Part shown: one piece after another, positions 8,500-15,848 of the stretch
Position numbering within the stretch: position 1 is the stretch's first letter
Layout of the letters: each line of letters opens with the position of its first letter
Assembly (NCBI RefSeq): GCF_004358185.1
Contig: NZ_SMUV01000056.1
Span: forward strand, 1 to 64,000
Reading direction: 5' to 3'
DNA length: 64,000 nt
DNA from: Antarcticimicrobium luteum
GTDB taxonomy: Bacteria; Pseudomonadota; Alphaproteobacteria; Rhodobacterales; Rhodobacteraceae
Translations under genes and position numbers: made by a program
The notes under the pieces: model-generated
What the model was told of the DNA's origin: nothing
The model's input: only the letters and a program-made list of their open reading frames with translations
Database searches by the model: none

Positions 8500-10386
8500 A
8501 TGAAAAAGACTTTGGTATTTAGCTTAGGTCAAGGAGGCTACGATAAAGCCTTTTCACATGCTGTTGAAAGCCAACGGGAATATGCCGCAACGCACGGGTA
8601 CGACTATGTTTGCGTTGCGGAACCGGGTGGCCCTACCCTCGGGCGGGAAAATATCTGGCTCAAAACGCTGTTGCTATACGGTGCGCTACTGAAGAATGAC
8701 TATGTACTGTATCTGGACACGGATGTCAGAGTTCAGAAGAGTTGCCCGCCAGTCCGTGAAGCAGTGTCCGACGATGCGCCAATAGGGGTTGTTGCGGGGC
8801 ATTCAGGGCGCGTGAATGCCGGTGTCATTCTCGCGCAGCGGAACCGATACGCACTCGATTTCTTTTCTAGATGGGCAGCCAGCTTGGGCAAACCGATAGC
8901 CTCCCATCACGACGTTGGCTGGGGTGAAAACGGCCATCTCATCCGTCTTATTGAGCAGTTTGGCGTGCAGCTGCTTGACACGCGCTGGAACAACACATTC
9001 GACCCTGCGCTTGCTGACTACATGCGCCATTACACAGGGCCATTGCGTAATGAGTACCTGTTCGAGGGGGAAGAGAAAGAGGCTTGGGATCAGATCCTGA
9101 ATGCCTTGACTGTCTCGAAAGAATCCGGCCCGGTCGACATCATCACATCCTACGCAGAATTGAAGGATGTATATGCCTATTCCGCACCCGCCGAGCAATT
9201 TGCGTCTTTCGACGAATGCTGGGAGCAGATCCGGCAACTCGTCTTTCCTAGTCGAGCCCAGAGTGCTTCGGCGGGAGATTGGGACAAATACAATGTTTAT
9301 GTGGCTGAGGAAGTGTCGGATACCTCGCCCAACGCTTATGTCACCACGCTACGCGACGGGTTGGAGCGCGTCCTTGGAGCGCGGAACGTTAAAACCGGGG
9401 TAGACGCGTTCTGGAATCATAACTTCTCGACCGGAGATGTCTTGCATATTGAGTGGATCGAGTCCCTTTTCAGATGGAAGGTGCCGAGCGAAGAGACACT
9501 TGCGCAGTTCGAAGCCCGCATGCATGAGATCGCTGCAACATCGCCGATCATATACACGGCGCACAATTTCGACCTGATGCCGACATACGGCGATAGCCGA
9601 GTCAGGATGCTACAGTCACTAGCGGACAACGCTTCGCTCGTCTGTCATTTGAGCGAAGCGAATATCGAGCCGTACAACCGCCACCACGCGGGAATTACAG
9701 GACTCAAGGATGTTCCGACGGCGGTCGTGCCGCATGGGGATTACCAACCCTATTTCCGCCTGGAATCAGAACCTTTCGAGGACGCGGCCCTGCAGTCGGA
9801 AAAGATCAAGATCCTCGTATTCGGTCATATCCGGACGGAGCAGGAACTGAATTTCTGCTTGGATGTGGGCAAGGCCCTTGGCGAAGATAGGTTCCAGTTG
9901 ATCTTTGCGGGGGCGATCCATCCCGACATCCTTCACTGGAAAGAACTTCACCGTTTTCGCGATGAATGGGACGGGGGCGCGCGGCGTATTCATCTCAAGG
10001 TGCCGAACGAACAGGTCGTCAGTCTAGTTAGCCAATGCGACGGAATGCTCGTGCCACGGTTCGATCGGTTGAATTCAGGTGTACAGTTTCTCGCATATTC
10101 AATGCTCAAGCCGGTTTTTGTTCCTGCCCAGAACTCGATGGAAGAGGTGCAGAATGTTGCGGTTGGCGCTGGCATTTTTGCCTTGGGCGATGTTAGGGGC
10201 GCAGCTGAGATGATCCGCCAGAACTTTGACAGCGACATCTCGACCCAAATCGCTCAAAGCTTCCGCATCCATTCGTTCAACTACAAAAGGCAGGACCCAT
10301 ACGTCGTTGGATTGGCTCACCGGGCGGCCTATCAAAAGGCCGTTGAATCCCAAAAGTTGCGCAAGGCAGAATTGGTGACCCAATGA
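8500..10386 (+). CDS. Two-domain glycosyltransferase
   Basis: The 628-residue protein has an N-terminal GT-A domain (about 1-240) resembling the galactosyl/mannosyltransferase (GMA12/MNN10-like) fold. It shows a DxD metal site in YLDTDVRV (D73-D75) and the conserved downstream segment VNAGVILAQRN. The C-terminal half (about 265-620) looks like a GT-B glycosyltransferase, with HIEWIE, IIYTAHNFDLMP, VVPHG and NSGVQFLAYSMLKPVFVP motifs. It probably adds one or two sugars to a surface glycan in the cytoplasm. The stop overlaps the next gene's start by 4 bp, so it is coupled to the pyruvyl transferase-like gene. Donor and acceptor are unknown. Confidence 0.75.
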   Translation: MKKTLVFSLGQGGYDKAFSHAVESQREYAATHGYDYVCVAEPGGPTLGRENIWLKTLLLYGALLKNDYVLYLDTDVRVQKSCPPVREAVSDDAPIGVVAGHSGRVNAGVILAQRNRYALDFFSRWAASLGKPIASHHDVGWGENGHLIRLIEQFGVQLLDTRWNNTFDPALADYMRHYTGPLRNEYLFEGEEKEAWDQILNALTVSKESGPVDIITSYAELKDVYAYSAPAEQFASFDECWEQIRQLVFPSRAQSASAGDWDKYNVYVAEEVSDTSPNAYVTTLRDGLERVLGARNVKTGVDAFWNHNFSTGDVLHIEWIESLFRWKVPSEETLAQFEARMHEIAATSPIIYTAHNFDLMPTYGDSRVRMLQSLADNASLVCHLSEANIEPYNRHHAGITGLKDVPTAVVPHGDYQPYFRLESEPFEDAALQSEKIKILVFGHIRTEQELNFCLDVGKALGEDRFQLIFAGAIHPDILHWKELHRFRDEWDGGARRIHLKVPNEQVVSLVSQCDGMLVPRFDRLNSGVQFLAYSMLKPVFVPAQNSMEEVQNVAVGAGIFALGDVRGAAEMIRQNFDSDISTQIAQSFRIHSFNYKRQDPYVVGLAHRAAYQKAVESQKLRKAELVTQ

Positions 10387-11654
10387 CCTCTATTTATGTT
10401 TATTCTTGGAAGCCCGGGAGCGGTGTGAACTTTGGTGACGAGATCGGCCCGATGGTCGTCGACGCCGTGTGCCGCAAATCCAGTATCTCGCTTAAGATCA
10501 TACCATCCGGTCAACCTTTGAAGGCCAAGATTTTCGCTGTTGGATCCGTCCTCCACGAAGCGCGTGGCTCCGACGTCATTTGGGGCGTTGGCGTCAATTC
10601 GAAACATGCCAGCATCTTGCCCCGCAGTTCTGATATCCGTTTCAATGCTGTGCGGGGCCCGCTGACCCGTTCCGTGGTGCGCGATCAGGGCTTTGAATGC
10701 CCCGAGGTTTTTGGCGACCCCGGTCTACTGTTCCCTATGCTATTTGATAAGGAGATTCGGACCCGCCGGGGAGAATTGGAACGGGCCGCTCATGATCTGG
10801 GTGTCAGAATGCCTGAGACGATTGTCATTCCAAACATCAATGACGATCGCTTTCTACCCTATTTTTCTGAGCCACAGCTTGACGGTAGCATCATGTTCAT
10901 TCGGCCACATCTCGACCCGATCACCGTTGCCGCATATATCTCGGCGTCGAGCCGGGTCATCAGCAGTTCCCTGCACGGGCTGGTTTTCGCAGATGTCTAC
11001 GGCAGGTCGACTACGCGCATGACCAGCCAGTACGAGGCAGAGTTCAAGTACACCGACTATTATGAGGGAACGGGACGGCAAACACCCAAAAGTTATCCGG
11101 ACCTTCAACGTAGTTTGGATGGCGAAGAAACCTCGCGTTTGGAGTGGGACCCGGAACCTTTGCTAAAGGCGTTCCCGCTTTTTGACGAGGAACTTATCGA
11201 TCGGCTCAAAGTTGATCGCTTTGAAATGGAGCCGAACAAGACATATGAGGTCGCCGAACTTGAGCGGGACAAATCGCCGCTGGTCGAGGGATGGGCCGAT
11301 CCAGAAAATGGAAGCGCCTGGTCCGTGTCCGAGTGGGCGAATTTTGAGTTCTATGTCAAACAGACACTCTCTCAGGATAGCTTCTTGCGCTTGAACGTTG
11401 GCACTTTGAGCAAAGGCACCGGTGCCTTCACGCTCCTGCGCGTTGTCCACAACGGCGCTGCGGTTGAATCGCACCGCATCGTCAGGGGCGAAAGTGGAGC
11501 GAAAATTGACATCTCTTTGCCCAAGCCAGACGCAGGCAAGAATTATATGATTAGATTCAAGATTGAAAACGCCTCGAGACCGATTGACTATGGTATTGGT
11601 CAAGATGCCCGCCCGCTTGGGGTTTGGGTATCGAACATGACGCTGGTGTCATAG
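10383..11654 (+). CDS. Polysaccharide pyruvyl transferase family protein
   Basis: The 423-residue product begins with the family's typical NFGDEIGPMVV segment (about 17-27), then GVGVNSKHASILP, FNAVRGPLTRSVV and FGDPGLLFP. It also has the conserved SSRVISSSLHGLVFADVYG stretch (about 188-206). Members transfer pyruvate from PEP to form ketals on exopolysaccharide sugars, though many act on other glycans. Residues beyond about 290 form an extra beta-rich C-terminal domain resembling a carbohydrate-binding sandwich. It is coupled to the upstream glycosyltransferase by an ATGA overlap and followed 19 bp later by a sulfotransferase gene. The specific acceptor is inference. Confidence 0.8.
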   Translation: MTSIYVYSWKPGSGVNFGDEIGPMVVDAVCRKSSISLKIIPSGQPLKAKIFAVGSVLHEARGSDVIWGVGVNSKHASILPRSSDIRFNAVRGPLTRSVVRDQGFECPEVFGDPGLLFPMLFDKEIRTRRGELERAAHDLGVRMPETIVIPNINDDRFLPYFSEPQLDGSIMFIRPHLDPITVAAYISASSRVISSSLHGLVFADVYGRSTTRMTSQYEAEFKYTDYYEGTGRQTPKSYPDLQRSLDGEETSRLEWDPEPLLKAFPLFDEELIDRLKVDRFEMEPNKTYEVAELERDKSPLVEGWADPENGSAWSVSEWANFEFYVKQTLSQDSFLRLNVGTLSKGTGAFTLLRVVHNGAAVESHRIVRGESGAKIDISLPKPDAGKNYMIRFKIENASRPIDYGIGQDARPLGVWVSNMTLVS

Positions 11655-11673
11655 ATCTTGATTGAGGGACCTG

Positions 11674-12504
11674 ATGGGCAGAGTAAGATCAATTCTATTG
11701 GCTGGTTGTCCACGCAGTGGGACGTCTTGGATTCATTTCCTGTTAGCGTCCCATCCTGATGCAATTACATGTCGTGAAACCCATGTGTATGACAAATATG
11801 TCGGTCCACTGAAAAACTGGTACGATCAAGAATTCGTGCTCGAGGGCAATGATGGATTGGGGGCGCTCTTCAGCGAAGACGAGTTTGTGCAAGAAATCCT
11901 GGCACCGATTGTTGAGAAGACGTTTGACAAAATTGCGGCCGACACCCAGGGCAAGGTTGTTGTCGAAAAGACCCCCGGCAATATGCTCTGGCATCACCTC
12001 ATAGCACGAATTCAACCGGAAGCCCGCATACTGTTCATCATTCGCGATCCGCGTGCCGTATATGCGTCGTTCAAGGCAGCAAGCGAAAACGCCTGGGGGA
12101 GTTGGACCCGAAAAGGTATTGAGGAATTCTGCCGATCCTGGAAAGAATATGCGACCGCATATCTCGCCGCAAAAAGCTACCGTAGCAAAGACAGCCTCAT
12201 GTGTGTTCGCTACGAAGACATGAAGATGAACGGGAAGAAGGAGCTGACGCAGATTTTCGACTGGGCCGGCCTCGAAGCGCCAGAGGATGTTGTCGACGAA
12301 GCGCTCAAAAACAACACAATTGCCAGCCTGAAAAAATCAGAACCCGGGACGATTCAGCACGACATCCGCCCCGGATTCTATCGCAAAGGCAATGCCTATG
12401 CCTGGGTCGACGAACTGTCACTCAACGAAATCAGGCAAATCGAAACTCACTGCATGAACCTCATGACAATCATGGGTTACAATCGGCACGTTCCGAAGAA
12501 ATAG
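11674..12504 (+). CDS. Sulfotransferase family protein
   Basis: The 276-residue protein contains the 5'-phosphosulfate loop LLAGCPRSGTSWIHFLLASH near its N-terminus and the 3'-phosphate segment ILFIIRDPRAVYASF in the middle, so it should use PAPS. The start is placed at ATG 11674 because a GAGGGA ribosome binding site lies just upstream; an upstream in-frame TTG at 11662 lacks one. It ends the plus-strand run of glycosyltransferase, pyruvyl transferase and sulfotransferase genes. It is not close in sequence to the sulfotransferase at 1297, so two separate sulfation steps are likely. Confidence 0.85.
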   Translation: MGRVRSILLAGCPRSGTSWIHFLLASHPDAITCRETHVYDKYVGPLKNWYDQEFVLEGNDGLGALFSEDEFVQEILAPIVEKTFDKIAADTQGKVVVEKTPGNMLWHHLIARIQPEARILFIIRDPRAVYASFKAASENAWGSWTRKGIEEFCRSWKEYATAYLAAKSYRSKDSLMCVRYEDMKMNGKKELTQIFDWAGLEAPEDVVDEALKNNTIASLKKSEPGTIQHDIRPGFYRKGNAYAWVDELSLNEIRQIETHCMNLMTIMGYNRHVPKK

Positions 12505-12510
12505 CTGGGC

Positions 12511-12954
12511 CTAGAGGAGGTCCGCCATGCCCAAGATTTGCGTCAGCCCTTCACGTAGGCTGACGGTAGGTTTCCAACCCAACGCATTCTCAGCGCGCGA
12601 GATGTCAAGCTGATAGTATGTCGGCTCGTTTTTGTCGGCCTCGACATATTCTACATTCAGCGTTCGACCGCTAAGCTCTTGAACTTCAGCAATTAGTTCA
12701 TTTATTGATGTTCCCCGCCCCGTGCCGATATTGACGACGCCTGCACCGCCAGCATCAATCGCGGCTGCGATAGCGCGTTGTACATCAACGACATTAACGT
12801 AGTCGCGCTGCATGTTGCCCGAACCGAAAATCTTGAATGAATCTCCGGTTCGCAACGCGTTGACCAGCGTGGGGATGACACCGAAGCCGGGTTTGATGGC
12901 CTGACCTACACGATAAGTATTCGTTACCCGGAGAATCGAGGCTTCATGTATCAA
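12511..12954 (-). pseudogene. NAD-dependent sugar epimerase/dehydratase, C-terminal half only
   Basis: The 147 residues match the C-terminal half of extended short-chain dehydrogenases of the UDP/GDP-sugar epimerase type: LRVTNTYRVGQ, then FKIFGSGNMQRDYVNVVDV, GVVNIGTGRGTSINEL and a final ALGWKPTVSLREGL. The N-terminal Rossmann half, with its GxxGxxG and YxxxK motifs, is missing. The frame opens at about 12955, exactly where the truncated RTX gene begins on the other strand. The gene was therefore cut by a rearrangement and cannot be catalytic. It would once have made a nucleotide sugar for the neighbouring glycan genes. Confidence 0.8.
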
Positions 12955-12968
12955 ATTTCTATTATAGT

Positions 12969-13574
12969 TTGACAGGAAATGAAAGCAACAACGATATCAT
13001 TGGCGGGTTGGGGCTGGATGTAATTTCAGGCCTGAAAGGCGACGACACTCTCTTAGGGGAGGGGGGAGAGGACGCGCTGTATGGTGGGGCTGGCAATGAC
13101 ATGCTCAAGGGGGGCCTTGGGGATGACCGGATCTGGGGCGGAGCCCAAGCCGACAAACTTTTCGGTGATGATGGCAATGACGAGATCTGGGGCGGAAACG
13201 GGCGCGATAGAGTCTGGCTAGGTAACGGCGACGACATCTTCCGCGATAACGCGCAGAATGATGCTTTTGGCGACGATATCATTTTCGGAGGTGCTGAGAA
13301 CGACAAGATCGCTATAGGCGGTGGCAACAACCGACTGGAAGGGGGCGTGGGCTCCGACCTGTTTCAATTCGACGCGAATGTAGCGACATGTGCCAACTTG
13401 ATCACTGATTTCGTTCGAGGTGAGGATCACCTGCAAATCTCAGGCATGACTTGGGGCGATTTGAGGCTTTCCGGAGTCGGCAGCGATACGCGGATCATTT
13501 GGGATACAGGTTCGGTCACACTCCAAGGAGTCAGTGTCGCCTCGATCGCGTCGGACGATATTCTCTTCATCTGA
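12969..13574 (+). pseudogene. RTX (hemolysin-type calcium-binding) protein, C-terminal fragment
   Basis: About 200 residues carry several glycine/aspartate-rich nonapeptide repeats (GGAGNDML, GGLGDDRI, GDDGNDEIWGG, GNGDDIF), which bind calcium in RTX proteins. A C-terminal beta-strand region follows (FVRGEDHLQISG, ending in DDILFI) and resembles the secretion-signal end of type I-secreted proteins. There is no proper start: the reading frame runs open back to the junction near 12955, and TTG 12969 is only the first formal start. The N-terminal catalytic or adhesive part is gone. It may be untranslated. Confidence 0.7.
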
Positions 13575-13722
13575 TGCCGGTCTCTTTTTTTGGGGGCTCG
13601 GTTGACCTAGTAGCGCAACCCCGCACCGCCGGTGAACCGCTCCAGCGCCGCCTGGCCTCCGGCCCGAGAACGGTCATGATGGTGTTCAAGCGTTTTCCAA
13701 CGATGAACTTAACCCATTGATT

Positions 13723-14751
13723 TCATAGTGTCACTGTTCGGTCGGTTTTCCAACATAATCTATTGGGAACAAAAGAAATTCCATGTCCCTCACTGTCTGC
13801 AAGCACTTCCATCATTCCCTTGTAGTGGGCGTCATAGGGAATTGCCCTTCCCGCTTGATCCCCCCATACACGTCGGGCGCCTTGCTCAATGCTGAAGAAA
13901 GCGGCAACGAATGCTTTTGCGGAAAGAAGGATCCGATCAAGTTCTTCGAACGAGATCTCGAAGCCTTTGTTCCCACTGATACCGCCGCGGCAACGGAATC
14001 CATTTTCGGTTAAAATGTAGTCCGAGTGGCTGATAGCATTTCGCAGTTGGTTGTTGTAGAAATCGTCGAAAGTCGACCCCACCCCGAGTCCGGCCGCATC
14101 CGAAAGCGTTTTTATGATCTCGATTTTTCGGCCAGTCGACACCCCGCGTTTTTTGAAAGCTTTTTGCTCCCCCTTCGGCAGGTATTCGAAGTACGGGTTG
14201 GGACTATATCCGCCACCAGTCCTAAACCTCAGAAGATTCAGCAAGACTTCGTACGGAGCATCCATCTCTACAATGTGGGTGTAGATCAAGAGCCCTAGTC
14301 GCCATTGGGTCTCGTCAGGATTGCGAAACCATTTCCTTGGCAATTCCAGCCTGAAGAAAACATTGAGGTCATTGAGGACTGCACGAGACTCTGCATATGG
14401 ATCCCAGCCCTTGTCTTCCATCCCAAGCACGCGCAAGAGTGAAGCGAAATACTTGATGATGTCATTGCTCACTGGGTCTTTGGGAAGAAATATCGGCTCC
14501 AATAGATCAACGTAGCTATCGCGTTTGACATTGAATGGGAGCCTTTTGTAGGCGCCCCTATCAACGCGCTGAAATAATTCAATATTTCCCGCCGAGTTCC
14601 CTTGAACATGCTTGGACAAAAAAGAGCGGCACTGCGGCAATGTATATTCATGACAAGCTGACTGCACGTCTGCTGCACGAAATGGTTCAAACAGCCTTTT
14701 GTCGAGGATTGCCTTGTCGATAGACCTGTAGAACTTTTTGTGATCTGCCAT
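13723..14751 (-). CDS. Hypothetical protein with a HEPN-type Rx4H motif
   Basis: The start is set at ATG 14751 (342 residues), because the upstream extension is Cys/Arg-rich and reads like non-coding sequence. Most of the protein is alpha-helical with no domain I can name. Residues 236-244 read LRNAISHSD, fitting the R-x4-H motif (R237, H242) that marks HEPN ribonucleases and HEPN-like domains of abortive-infection proteins. Its neighbours are remnants (RTX, SNase), and it lies 0.97 kb outside the left att site of the dusA element. A role in defence or RNA cleavage is a hypothesis resting on one short motif and the setting. Confidence 0.6.
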   Translation of the reverse strand: MADHKKFYRSIDKAILDKRLFEPFRAADVQSACHEYTLPQCRSFLSKHVQGNSAGNIELFQRVDRGAYKRLPFNVKRDSYVDLLEPIFLPKDPVSNDIIKYFASLLRVLGMEDKGWDPYAESRAVLNDLNVFFRLELPRKWFRNPDETQWRLGLLIYTHIVEMDAPYEVLLNLLRFRTGGGYSPNPYFEYLPKGEQKAFKKRGVSTGRKIEIIKTLSDAAGLGVGSTFDDFYNNQLRNAISHSDYILTENGFRCRGGISGNKGFEISFEELDRILLSAKAFVAAFFSIEQGARRVWGDQAGRAIPYDAHYKGMMEVLADSEGHGISFVPNRLCWKTDRTVTL

Positions 14752-14965
14752 GAATTGCTCGCCTACCTCCGCGCCGTCGCAATGATAACTTGGCGGACTC
14801 GCATGGGCACCCTTTTTCGCATGGCAACTTTGTCCGCACAGCCGACATTCAGGCGATAATGATGCTGCGTGACACATGAATGACCGGTTCGGGGAAGCCG
14901 CACCGCGGCGTCGGCATGGCAAACGAATGTCCGGTGAGGGCCGTTTTCGTCCTTGCGGGCTACTT

Positions 14966-15141
14966 TAGCATCCCGCATAGGCCCCGCCAGAATACCTGGG
15001 CCAGTCCAGCGCCCAGCCGTCCGCCACCAGCGCGCAGGCCAGATCCCGGCCGTCCGGCAGATCGCTGCGCGCCACGATGCGGCGATAGCGGTCCACGTCC
15101 TTCACCTCGCACCGCAGATCGGCCCCGGCCGCCATCCTTCA
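14966..15141 (-). pseudogene. Thermonuclease (SNase-like) fragment
   Basis: The minus strand encodes about 58 residues reading CEVKDVDRYRRIVAR, then DGRDLACALVADGWAL and PRYSGGAYA. This is the conserved second half of the staphylococcal nuclease fold. The 5' part with the first catalytic arginine and aspartates is absent, and the frame ends at a stop right after the conserved SGGAYA block. It is a dead gene piece, too short to be functional. Confidence 0.65.
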
Positions 15142-15656
15142 GTGCGAACCAGGCAAAGGAGGGTCGCGCCGCGCGACTTCGTTGACGTGCGCCTGGCGCC
15201 CGGAAAAAGTTGTCAAACTGTATGGTAACGCATTGATTTATATAGCACGTGGTTTTGGCAACTATTCGCCTCAAGTCGTTGATCTTACCTGAAAATGTAA
15301 AATCCTACTGGGTGCACCACCAATCCCTTTCCTTCCATTAAATCAAATATCTGCGGGCCTCTGTTGACGTTCCGGCCAGATGACTTTTGCGCGGCTGAAA
15401 TAGCGGGAAACGCCCCCGGTCGAGCTGTGCGGGTGAGACCGCCGGAAGACGCGGAAGGGCATCCCGAGCCGCCGGACGGTGGTGATTTTCGTCGCGGTCC
15501 GATACCTTCGGCGGGGACAGTCGGCGGGGACCGTCCCCCATCCGGGACATCGGCCGCGCGGCGCAACACCTCGGGCCGGCTGCAACATCTTGTTGCGCCG
15601 CCCCTCAAAATCGGGGCAAACGGCCCTGAAATCGAGTGAAACGGATCAGACAGAGA
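15142..15656. other. Non-coding stretch upstream of the native dusA start
   Basis: About 515 bp with no convincing gene. The left half is AT-rich (around 15210-15340). The right half is GC-rich with host-like composition and contains a 15-bp direct repeat, GGGCAAACGGCCCTG, at about 15614 and again at about 15680 inside the dusA fragment. It probably once carried the native dusA promoter, now cut off from dusA by the 18.3-kb insertion. Confidence 0.5.
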
Positions 15657-15738
15657 TGAGATCAGAGCCAGAAACGCCCGGGCAAACGGCCCTGTCGCGG
15701 GCCGCCCGCCTCTCCGTCGCGCCGATGATGGATTGGAC
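15657..15738 (+). pseudogene. dusA: Orphaned native 5' end of dusA
   Basis: ATG 15657 opens a frame that reads MRSEPETPGQ, then TALSRAARLSVAPMMDWT. The last 11 residues match the N-terminus of the DusA encoded at 33987 (SRASRLSIAPMMDWTDRHC) apart from two substitutions. After the PMMDWT codons the frame enters element DNA and stops at about 15757. GC-rich codons agree with the host, unlike the AT-richer codons at the current dusA start. This is the displaced first part of the host gene and defines the left junction of the element. Confidence 0.9.
15722..15738. repeat. Left attachment core (attL)
   Basis: CCGATGATGGATTGGAC matches the right copy at 34044-34060 at 16 of 17 positions (T/C mismatch at position 12). 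It lies over the PMMDW codons of dusA, the region used by the known dusA-associated integrases. The crossover must fall within or next to this block. Confidence 0.85.
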
Positions 15739-15791
15739 GGTCAGTTCGGAAATGTGAAAAAATTCAATGCTTTGAGATTTGGGTTCTCGCA

Positions 15792-15800
15792 GAGTCATAC
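15792..15800. promoter_or_regulatory. Candidate integrase arm site, left end
   Basis: GAGTCATAC at 15792-15800 is the reverse complement of the GTATGACTC motif repeated beside attR. It lies 54 bp inside attL, in the non-coding DNA between the junction and the kinase gene. Its presence at both ends points to recombinase binding rather than chance. Confidence 0.55.
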
Positions 15801-15848
15801 GAGTATGCCGATTTTCAGAAATTGTACCGCCCCGGCGAAAGATAGGCC

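Noticed and set aside
15657-15757. A real small gene at the left junction
   Set aside because: Its codons match the dusA N-terminus and the frame ends soon after entering the element, so it is the displaced dusA start.
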